NCBI GenBank assembly: GCA_900314375.1
Contig: OMVC01000123.1
Coordinates: 1 to 5,123, forward strand
DNA length: 5,123 nucleotides
DNA from: an uncultured bacterium
GTDB lineage: Bacteria > Cyanobacteriota > Vampirovibrionia > Gastranaerophilales > Gastranaerophilaceae
Direction: 5' to 3'
Within the stretch, counting starts at the first letter, position 1. Each line of letters begins with the position of its first letter. Positions 1 to 5,123 of the stretch are shown piece by piece. Both the position numbers and the translations under genes were made by a program. The notes under the pieces are model-generated. The model did not search any database and was not told the DNA's origin. It saw nothing but the letters and a program-made list of their open reading frames with translations.

Positions 1-1
1 A

Positions 2-130
2 ACAACATATCCAAAATCAATCATGACAGGCTCGGGTTCTGCGTATTACATAATAAACGATACATTTAACGACGAACCCGACTATATTACCATAAATAAT
101 CTCAAATCGATTCCTTACGGAATAAAATAA
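2..130 (+). CDS. ispE: C-terminal end of a GHMP kinase, probably IspE (partial)
   Basis: An open frame enters from the left edge and ends at TAA (128-130), giving the last 42 residues of a protein. It contains MTGSGSAYYI (residues 8-17 of the fragment), which fits the third GHMP-kinase motif, the glycine/serine-rich M-S/T-G-S-G-S segment. About 27 residues follow to the stop. In the IspE family (4-diphosphocytidyl-2-C-methyl-D-erythritol kinase, the ATP-dependent step of the non-mevalonate isoprenoid pathway) this motif sits near the C-terminus with a similarly short tail, so IspE is the best guess. Another GHMP kinase, such as a homoserine or sugar kinase, is not excluded because the ATP-binding N-terminal part is outside the window. 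It is a cytoplasmic housekeeping enzyme if correctly named, convergent with the polysaccharide operon and marking its downstream edge. The frame is confident; the family is fairly likely; the exact gene is tentative. Confidence 0.62.
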   Translation, partial: TTYPKSIMTGSGSAYYIINDTFNDEPDYITINNLKSIPYGIK

Positions 131-155
131 CAACAAAATTTAGCTATGAACAATT

Positions 156-974
156 TTAACAATTTGTTTTTACTTTTACCCAATCATTTGGAATAACATC
201 AGAATAATCTATTCCGGAATTTTGCGAAAACCAATTTTCAGGAGCTATTACTATTTTGTCAGGATTGTCATTTAACCAAGCTGCCCACCAGGAAAAGCTG
301 GAATTTGCAATAATATTATGTTTTGCCTGCTGCATAAAATAAAAATCTTCTTGCCAACCGGTACTATTTACCATTATGTATTCTAAATTTTTGTCAAGAA
401 ACTGCTGTGCAGTAATTAAGTTATCCGAAAAAACAAAAAATACCGGCGACTTTACAACTTCACAAATTCGCGCAATAGCATTTTTATAATAATCTTTAGT
501 ACACACATAGTGAATTTTATTATCAGGAGGGACAAGATAATCTTGAGTTCTGACATGTATAGCAACCGAATTTGAATTTCTCATCATATAATCATAGTGA
601 TTATTATTTATAAAATCCATATTTTTAAACCTATACATTTTATGTATATCATCACTATACTGTTTGAAATATTTTTCTGATTGCCAAAAACCCTCAATAT
701 ATACGGAAGAATCTAAATTAAAAATATTACTATCAAAATTAAACGAACTTTCTTTAAAAACTGGCAGCTCGGAAATACTTTTCGCATCTGCATATTGTGT
801 TTTTATATCTAAACTGTTCAACTCATATTTTCTAAAACTTTTTTCGCTATATTGAGATTTATCAATATACAAATTCATATTATTATATTTTGCCGCAGAA
901 TATGCCGCGGCATATTGAAATAATTGGTTTCCAAATCCATCAGTTATCTTTACTATTAAGTCATTTTTTTTCAT
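156..974 (-). CDS. Alpha-1,2-fucosyltransferase, GT11 family
   Basis: This 272-residue protein is predicted to transfer L-fucose from GDP-fucose to a sugar acceptor, usually a galactose-type residue in alpha-1,2 linkage, during cytoplasmic assembly of a surface glycan. GT11 landmarks appear in order: GFGNQLFQY (13-21; the family usually has GGLGNQMFQY), GFWQSEKYF (95-103), the nucleotide-sugar motif HVRTQDY (140-146; usually HxRRxDY), FSDN (182-185), NSSFSWWAAWLN (224-235), and a C-terminal ENWF...IPNDW (246-265). The length is slightly below the usual 280-300. No signal peptide or membrane segment is seen. The ATG at 974 is the only plausible start. Its nearest purine-rich site, AAGGAG inside the last codons of fcl, is 15 bases upstream, which is rather far and suggests coupling to fcl translation. 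It is the last gene of the operon, directly after gmd and fcl, which make its donor. The family is sure; the linkage is inferred from the family; the acceptor is unknown. Loss of the second motif arginine is the main oddity. Confidence 0.9.
   Translation of the reverse strand: MKKNDLIVKITDGFGNQLFQYAAAYSAAKYNNMNLYIDKSQYSEKSFRKYELNSLDIKTQYADAKSISELPVFKESSFNFDSNIFNLDSSVYIEGFWQSEKYFKQYSDDIHKMYRFKNMDFINNNHYDYMMRNSNSVAIHVRTQDYLVPPDNKIHYVCTKDYYKNAIARICEVVKSPVFFVFSDNLITAQQFLDKNLEYIMVNSTGWQEDFYFMQQAKHNIIANSSFSWWAAWLNDNPDKIVIAPENWFSQNSGIDYSDVIPNDWVKVKTNC
899..916. repeat. 18-base perfect palindrome in the fucosyltransferase gene
   Basis: AATATGCCGCGGCATATT reads the same on both strands and is centred on CCGCGG. 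It lies within codons 20-26 of the fucosyltransferase gene (QYAAAYS), just after the conserved FGNQLFQY motif. The alanine run uses GC-rich codons (GCC GCG GCA) that stand out in this AT-rich gene. It may be only a by-product of coding Tyr-Ala-Ala-Ala-Tyr. No function is claimed. Confidence 0.5.
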
Positions 975-980
975 TACAAC

Positions 981-2042
981 TTATACTTGCTCCTTATACC
1001 AATTATAAACATCAGCAATTCCTTGCAGCAGAGATATTTTGGGTTTCCAACCAAATTTTTTAAGCCGTTCATCACTCATTAATTTACGCGTTGTACCATT
1101 GGGCATTTTACTGTCATATTTTATATCACCCGCAAATCCTACAATATTCTTCACCAACATAAACAAATCATTTAGTTGAATATCTTTTCCTGAAGTAATA
1201 TTAACACAGCTTCCTATTTCCTGTGCTTTTATATTGTTCATAAAATATACACAAGCATCGGCCAAATCATCCGCAGACATCAATTCCCTATAAACAGAGC
1301 CATCCCCCCACAAGATTACGCAATCTTTAAAAATTCCCAGCTTGTTTAATACTCGTTCTATAGTCCCGCAATCATCAAAATCCAATTCTTCATCATACCC
1401 CCAACCAACTTTATATTTTTTTAAATCTTTTACTATTTCACCATAATTATCATTAGCATACATTTTTGCCAGATGAAATTTTCTCATTACCATAGGCAAA
1501 AGATGTGCCGTTTCTAAATTAAAATTATCATTTATTCCATATTGATTAGTAGGCATTAATGAAAGATAATTTGTCTTGTATTGTCTATTGTAATACTCAC
1601 AAAGCTTCAATGCAGAAATTTTTGCAATTGCATACGCTTCATTACTTTTTTCCAACTTTGACGACAGTAAATCATTTTCTGTAATTTTACAACTGATGTC
1701 ATTGGGATATATACAACTTGAACCCAAATTAATCAACTTTTTTACATCATTCTTATATGATGCATGAATAACATTTGCAGATATCATTATATTTTCATAC
1801 AAAAATTCTGCAGGATAATTATAATTCGCCATTATTCCGCCAACTCTTGCGGCTGCTAAAAAAACATATTCGGGCTTTTGAGATAAGAAAAATTCTTCAA
1901 CCGCCGCTTGACTAGTCAAATCTAAAGCACTATGAGATTTTACTATTATATTGTTATAACCGGAAAGAAGTAATCTTCGGTGTATTGCACTGCCTACAAG
2001 ACCGGTATGACCTGCGATATATATTTTTGAGTTTTTATGCAT
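981..2042 (-). CDS. fcl: GDP-L-fucose synthase (GDP-4-keto-6-deoxymannose epimerase/reductase)
   Basis: This cytoplasmic NADPH-dependent enzyme (also called wcaG) catalyses 3,5-epimerisation and 4-reduction of GDP-4-keto-6-deoxy-mannose, the last step to GDP-L-fucose. It is an extended short-chain dehydrogenase with a Rossmann motif GHTGLVG (11-17), GSSCIYP (107-113, catalytic Ser108 and Cys110), Tyr137-x3-Lys141 and His180. All are offset by one from the E. coli residues Ser107, Cys109, Tyr136, Lys140 and His179, so it should be active. At 353 residues it is longer than E. coli Fcl (321). The extra length is an insertion of about 40 residues (roughly 194-240) between RKFHLAK and VILWGDG. I recall similar insertions in homologues from Campylobacter and Bacteroides. 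YREL (251-254) replaces the common MREF. The ATG at 2042 overlaps the gmd stop by 8 bases, and only a weak AGAGAG lies 11 bases upstream, so translation is probably coupled to gmd. The product feeds the following fucosyltransferase. Confidence 0.95.
   Translation of the reverse strand: MHKNSKIYIAGHTGLVGSAIHRRLLLSGYNNIIVKSHSALDLTSQAAVEEFFLSQKPEYVFLAAARVGGIMANYNYPAEFLYENIMISANVIHASYKNDVKKLINLGSSCIYPNDISCKITENDLLSSKLEKSNEAYAIAKISALKLCEYYNRQYKTNYLSLMPTNQYGINDNFNLETAHLLPMVMRKFHLAKMYANDNYGEIVKDLKKYKVGWGYDEELDFDDCGTIERVLNKLGIFKDCVILWGDGSVYRELMSADDLADACVYFMNNIKAQEIGSCVNITSGKDIQLNDLFMLVKNIVGFAGDIKYDSKMPNGTTRKLMSDERLKKFGWKPKISLLQGIADVYNWYKEQV
990..995 (-). promoter_or_regulatory. Distant ribosome binding site for the fucosyltransferase gene
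   Basis: AAGGAG on the minus strand lies inside the codons for Lys-Glu near the end of fcl, 15 bases before the ATG at 974. The sequence matches a good Shine-Dalgarno core but the spacing is longer than the usual 5-10 bases. No better site lies closer, and no alternative start codon fits the conserved N-terminus. Start-site use therefore probably depends on ribosomes finishing fcl just upstream. Confidence 0.45.
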
Positions 2043-3099
2043 AATAATTTGAACTCTCTAACTTACTTTTTATTTCATTATAATCATTATGAACCATTTC
2101 TGCTATAATATCATCTAACGAATATTTAGGATACCAATTCAATTTTTCACGAGCTTTTGAAAAATCACCATGCAGTAAATTCACATCAACAGGACGAAAA
2201 TACCTTTTATCAACTTCCACTAAAACCTTGCCGGTACTTGCATCATATCCTTTTTCATCGTAACCTGAACCTTTGAAACACAAATCAATATCCAAACAAG
2301 CAAAAACTTTTTTACAAAAATCTCTTACTGTAGAAACAATTCCGGTAGCTAACACAAAATCATCGGCTTCATCATGCTGAAGAATTTTCCACATCCCGTA
2401 TACATAATCCTTTGCATGGCCCCAATCTCTCACAGCATCAAGATTACCCAAAAATAATTTATCTTCTGCGCCAAGTTTTATTTTTACTGCTGCCTGTGAT
2501 ATTTTTCGGGTAACAAAAGTTTCTCCGCGCCTTTTGGACTCATGATTAAATAATATACCGTTTGAAGCAAATATATTATATGCATTGCGATAATTTACAG
2601 TAATCCAATACGCATAAAGTTTTGCACATGCATAAGGGGACTGCGGACAAAATCGAGAATCTTCATTTAACAACTTATCCTCACATAAACCATATAATTC
2701 TGATGTAGATGCCTGATAGAACTTCGTTTTATTATTAAGCCCTAAAAGTCTAATCGCCTCCAACAATCTCAAAGTACCTAAACCATTCACATCCGTTGTA
2801 TATTCCGGCATTTCAAAAGACACCATAACATGAGATTGAGCTCCCAGATTATATATTTCATCCGGCTGTATATTTTGAATCAAACTTATTATATTGGCAG
2901 TATCTGACAAATCGCCATAATGAAGCTTTAAACGCGCATCCTTATTATGTACATCCTGATAAATATGTTCTATTCGCTGTGTATTAAAGGAACTGGAGCG
3001 CCGTTTTATTCCATGCACCTCATATCCTTTTTCTATAAGTAATTCAGCAAGATAGCTTCCATCCTGACCTGTTATTCCGGTTATTAAAGCTTTTTTCAT
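2035..3099 (-). CDS. gmd: GDP-mannose 4,6-dehydratase
   Basis: This 354-residue cytoplasmic enzyme converts GDP-D-mannose to GDP-4-keto-6-deoxy-D-mannose using bound NADP, the first committed step to GDP-L-fucose (and to GDP-rhamnose or GDP-perosamine in other pathways). It is a textbook member: the nucleotide motif GITGQDG (8-14), the RRSSSFNTQRIEH segment (33-45), the catalytic set Thr132-Ser133-Glu134 in STSELYG, Tyr156-x3-Lys160, NHESKRRGETFVTRK (185-199) and LGNLDAVRDWGHAKDYV (217-233). The catalytic numbers coincide with those of the E. coli enzyme, and the length is normal for the family. The ATG at 3099 has a GAGG site 8 bases upstream, so the start is secure. The stop overlaps the fcl start by 8 bases. 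The adjacent fcl settles the pathway as GDP-fucose rather than GDP-rhamnose. GDP-mannose must come from genes outside the window. Confidence 0.98.
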   Translation of the reverse strand: MKKALITGITGQDGSYLAELLIEKGYEVHGIKRRSSSFNTQRIEHIYQDVHNKDARLKLHYGDLSDTANIISLIQNIQPDEIYNLGAQSHVMVSFEMPEYTTDVNGLGTLRLLEAIRLLGLNNKTKFYQASTSELYGLCEDKLLNEDSRFCPQSPYACAKLYAYWITVNYRNAYNIFASNGILFNHESKRRGETFVTRKISQAAVKIKLGAEDKLFLGNLDAVRDWGHAKDYVYGMWKILQHDEADDFVLATGIVSTVRDFCKKVFACLDIDLCFKGSGYDEKGYDASTGKVLVEVDKRYFRPVDVNLLHGDFSKAREKLNWYPKYSLDDIIAEMVHNDYNEIKSKLESSNYYA

Positions 3100-3107
3100 A
3101 CATATAT

Positions 3108-3112
3108 CCTCT
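3108..3112 (-). promoter_or_regulatory. Ribosome binding site of gmd
   Basis: AGAGG on the minus strand, 8 bases before the gmd ATG at 3099, overlaps the TAG stop of the preceding glycosyltransferase gene (3113-3111). It is the best placed ribosome binding site in the operon, and it supports both the gmd start and efficient re-initiation after the upstream gene. Confidence 0.7.
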
Positions 3113-4118
3113 AATTCTTAAAAACTCTATTAAATATTGTGTCAAAGGTTTTAAAATCATTATTTAAAATTATACCAACAATTTCAATATTTTTCAGAGC
3201 CTGCATAACATTTCTATCAATATTTTTATTAATAGCTTGCATCATTCGACTTTTCATTTCAGTAAAATATTTTTCTTTAAGTTCGCATGGGCACAAATAA
3301 TAATGTTGAAATAACATAGAATACTTATATTGAAACAATGCATATTTATAATCTGCGTATTTTCCATGTGACATAATTTCAAATTCAACCAAATCAATTA
3401 TCTTAAATATATCAAATACACGCGGAGTTATTTCTCCGGTCAAACTTCCTGTAAAGAAATTCCTATACTTATAAAAGATTTCTTCGTTCAATAGTATTGA
3501 TTGTGCTTTTAACATTGTTTTCACAAAAAATAATTGATCTTCATACTTTATATTTTCCAAAAATCTTATTTTATTATCATCTAAATATTGTTTTCTATAT
3601 ATTTTATTTGCGGCAGAAAGATTTCTGCCTAATGGGTTTTTACAATCATCAAACGTATGAATGCTATTTTCAGATGTGTGATTATTCCAATCATTTAAGC
3701 TATAGAAAATTTTCGGAACTATATCATTTTGTCCTTTAAAATATGAACATGCATTGAATATATAAATATCAATTTCGGCACTAGATTTTTGCAACGATTT
3801 CACAAATGTATCATAAAGAGTTAATAACACCCAATCATCAGAATCTATAAAGGATAAATAATCACCTGATGCAATATCAATCCCCAAATTTCTGGCAGCA
3901 CTTGCTCCTTTATTTTTCTGATTTATAACTTTTATTCGATTATCCTGATGTTCAAAAACATCCAATATTTTAGCGCTACCATCGGTTGAGCCGTCATTTA
4001 TACATATTATTTCGAGATTATCATAAGTTTGAAAAATAATAGATTTTAAGCATTTTTCAAGATACTGTTCACTGTTATAAACAGGAATAATAACGGAGAT
4101 TTTCGGGTTATTGCACAT
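3111..4118 (-). CDS. GT2 family glycosyltransferase (second of a tandem pair)
   Basis: Read from the ATG at 4118 this is a 335-residue inverting GT-A glycosyltransferase that probably adds one sugar to a lipid-linked surface-glycan intermediate on the cytoplasmic side of the membrane. The N-terminal domain has KISVIIPVYNS (6-16), NDGSTDGS (41-48, with Asp42 expected to contact the nucleotide), AARN (74-77) and the metal-binding DSDD (92-95). KYEDQLFF (191-198) supplies the Glu-Asp seen before the catalytic end of this group. The C-terminal 130 residues are poorly conserved and probably set the acceptor. No membrane segment is evident. The same frame extends to a TTG at 4169, but that start would sit 62 bases inside the upstream gene. 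The ATG at 4118 directly precedes the conserved domain and has GGGGG 9 bases upstream, so I chose it. It overlaps the previous gene by 11 bases. Donor sugar and linkage cannot be read from sequence. Confidence 0.9.
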   Translation of the reverse strand: MCNNPKISVIIPVYNSEQYLEKCLKSIIFQTYDNLEIICINDGSTDGSAKILDVFEHQDNRIKVINQKNKGASAARNLGIDIASGDYLSFIDSDDWVLLTLYDTFVKSLQKSSAEIDIYIFNACSYFKGQNDIVPKIFYSLNDWNNHTSENSIHTFDDCKNPLGRNLSAANKIYRKQYLDDNKIRFLENIKYEDQLFFVKTMLKAQSILLNEEIFYKYRNFFTGSLTGEITPRVFDIFKIIDLVEFEIMSHGKYADYKYALFQYKYSMLFQHYYLCPCELKEKYFTEMKSRMMQAINKNIDRNVMQALKNIEIVGIILNNDFKTFDTIFNRVFKN

Positions 4119-5103
4119 CGTTTTGTACCCCCATAATTCTGCAAAAAATATTGTAATCTGCTGTTTCAAGTGTTGAAAATTGTCTTACGGCATTTATTTC
4201 AAAATCCAGAAACTCCCCGCTTTCATAATATTTAAAATCAGCATCCACCTTAAAGGACTTCATTTTTTGAAAAAATTCCTCACGCAAATTCGGTTGAATT
4301 TTTTCAAATTTTTGTAGAAAATTTAAAATGGCTACCAAATTAATTGTGTGTTTATATTTTTCATACAAATTATTTTTTTTAAAAGTTTCAAATACTAATT
4401 GATATACACGAAATATATCAAAAAATCTTTCATCATTTTTTCGCATTATAGAGTCGGCATTACCTTGGTTGTAAAAATAAAACGGTTCAGGCAAATAAAT
4501 AATATTTTTAGCAGAGCAAAAAACTTTAGCCCAGAATGGGACATCTTCATAATATAAACCTTCGCAAAATTTTATATTGTTATCTTTCATAAATTTTGTT
4601 CGATACAATTTAGTCCACGCAGTCACTGCAAAATATTTGTATGAATCATCAGGCAAAGTAATTGCATTAAAAATTTGTGCTTTATATTTATCCTTATAAT
4701 TAGGCATTGTTTTATATTGACATTTATTATAACCGTTATCACCCTCAATATAGTCAAAAACAACGACATCCGCCATATATTCTTTCGCTGATTCATAGAG
4801 TTTTTCAACAGCAACCGACGATATACAATCATCGGAATCTACAAACATTACATATTCACCCACGGCGCACTCAAATCCTGCATTGCGCGCAGAAGATAAT
4901 CCGCCGTTATTTTTGTTAACAATTTTTATTCTGTCATCAAATTTTTGGTAATGTTCAAGAATATTTAGCGAACCATCAGTTGATCCGTCGTTTACACATA
5001 TAACTTCGATATTTTGAAAAGTTTGGCTCAAAATACTATCAAGACACTTTGACAAGTAGTCTTCAACATTATAAACAGGTACTACAACTGAAATTTTATC
5101 CAT
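4108..5103 (-). CDS. GT2 family glycosyltransferase (first of a tandem pair)
   Basis: This 331-residue GT-A glycosyltransferase is predicted to transfer a sugar from a nucleotide donor during surface-polysaccharide assembly. Its features are KISVVVPVYNVEDYL (3-17), VNDGSTDGS (37-45, nucleotide-binding Asp39), SARNAG (71-76), the metal-binding DSDD (89-92), WTKLY (163-167) and YYEDVPFWAKV (184-194) with Glu186-Asp187. The C-terminal region is helical-looking and not recognisable. The ATG at 5103 is the only reasonable start, because an in-frame TAG lies four codons upstream and the conserved domain begins at residue 3. No clear ribosome binding site is seen in the 20 bases available. By hand, its first domain matches that of the next gene at 51 of 89 positions, whereas the C-terminal halves diverge, so the two are paralogues that probably have different acceptors or donors. 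Its stop lies inside the start region of the next gene. The specific sugar is unknown. Confidence 0.92.
   Translation of the reverse strand: MDKISVVVPVYNVEDYLSKCLDSILSQTFQNIEVICVNDGSTDGSLNILEHYQKFDDRIKIVNKNNGGLSSARNAGFECAVGEYVMFVDSDDCISSVAVEKLYESAKEYMADVVVFDYIEGDNGYNKCQYKTMPNYKDKYKAQIFNAITLPDDSYKYFAVTAWTKLYRTKFMKDNNIKFCEGLYYEDVPFWAKVFCSAKNIIYLPEPFYFYNQGNADSIMRKNDERFFDIFRVYQLVFETFKKNNLYEKYKHTINLVAILNFLQKFEKIQPNLREEFFQKMKSFKVDADFKYYESGEFLDFEINAVRQFSTLETADYNIFCRIMGVQNDVQ
4128..4132 (-). promoter_or_regulatory. Ribosome binding site deciding the start of the second GT2 gene
   Basis: GGGGG on the minus strand lies 9 bases before the ATG at 4118, within the last codons of the first GT2 gene. It can pair with the CCUCC of 16S rRNA with one G-U wobble. 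No such site precedes the alternative TTG at 4169. This supports the shorter protein and an 11-base overlap with the upstream gene. Confidence 0.55.
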
Positions 5104-5123
5104 GTCAATATTCTACACTACAA

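Noticed and set aside
32..81. An 8-base inverted repeat (TCGGGTTC at 32-39, GAACCCGA at 74-81), considered as a terminator of the minus-strand operon.
   Set aside because: The loop is 34 bases, no T-tract follows on the minus strand, and it lies in coding sequence. Repeats of this length and spacing are expected by chance in 5 kb.
135..157. AAAATT (135-140) and AATTTT (152-157) as a bidirectional terminator hairpin between the convergent genes.
   Set aside because: The stem is only 6 A-T pairs with an 11-base loop, too weak to call in such AT-rich sequence.
664..855. Plus-strand open frame of 63 codons inside the fucosyltransferase gene.
   Set aside because: It lies opposite a gene with clear family motifs, shows no recognisable domain, and looks like an antisense shadow.
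3497..3739. Plus-strand open frame of 80 codons inside the second GT2 gene.
   Set aside because: It is antisense to a well-supported coding region and has low-complexity composition with no motif.
4119..4169. N-terminal extension of the second GT2 protein from a TTG codon (17 extra residues).
   Set aside because: It lies inside the preceding gene, uses a rare start, has no ribosome binding site, and precedes a GT2 domain that normally starts within a few residues of the N-terminus. The ATG at 4118 fits better.
4623..4919. Two open frames of about 70 codons (4623-4832 minus, 4707-4919 plus) inside the first GT2 gene.
   Set aside because: Both overlap the conserved GT2 frame in other frames and show no family features.
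5105..5123. Possible last codons of a further upstream gene on the minus strand (Cys-Ser-Val-Glu-Tyr-stop, TGA one base before the GT2 ATG).
   Set aside because: The spacing fits the tight packing of the operon, but five codons cannot support a gene call.

Overview
This 5.1 kb AT-rich window (roughly 30% GC by eye) is the distal part of a surface-polysaccharide or lipopolysaccharide gene cluster. Five complete genes lie head to tail on the minus strand with almost no space between them. The last 42 codons of a sixth gene, a plus-strand GHMP-type kinase that is probably the isoprenoid gene ispE, converge on them from the left edge. The organism looks like an AT-rich bacterium, plausibly Gram-negative and host- or gut-associated. 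That rests on base composition and on the presence of a bacterial fucosylation pathway. The sequence does not fix the phylum.

Layout in transcription order (right to left): a GT2 glycosyltransferase (5103-4108), a second GT2 glycosyltransferase (4118-3111, start re-assigned from a TTG at 4169 to an ATG at 4118), GDP-mannose 4,6-dehydratase gmd (3099-2035), GDP-L-fucose synthase fcl (2042-981), and a GT11-type alpha-1,2-fucosyltransferase (974-156). Junctions are an 11-base overlap, an 11-base gap, an 8-base overlap and a 6-base gap. This is what a single translationally coupled operon looks like. Only 20 bases precede the first GT2 gene, so the promoter and the start of the operon lie outside the window. 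The spacer to the ispE-like gene is 25 bases and holds no convincing terminator.

How the genes work together: Gmd converts GDP-mannose to GDP-4-keto-6-deoxy-mannose, and Fcl epimerises and reduces this to GDP-L-fucose. The GT11 enzyme then places fucose on a sugar acceptor, most likely galactose or a similar residue at the growing end of a glycan. The two GT2 enzymes probably add earlier sugars of the same repeat unit or outer core. The expected product is a glycan with terminal alpha-1,2-fucose, the chemistry of H-type blood-group antigens. Its real structure cannot be read from sequence. Polymerase, flippase and GDP-mannose supply genes are not in the window.

I see no mobile element, RNA gene or CRISPR array, and no clearly new system. 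The points most worth a second look are the altered GDP-fucose-binding motif of the fucosyltransferase (HVRTQDY in place of HxRRxDY), the internal insertion in Fcl, the in-frame stop/start junction between fcl and the fucosyltransferase, and an 18-base perfect palindrome inside the fucosyltransferase gene.
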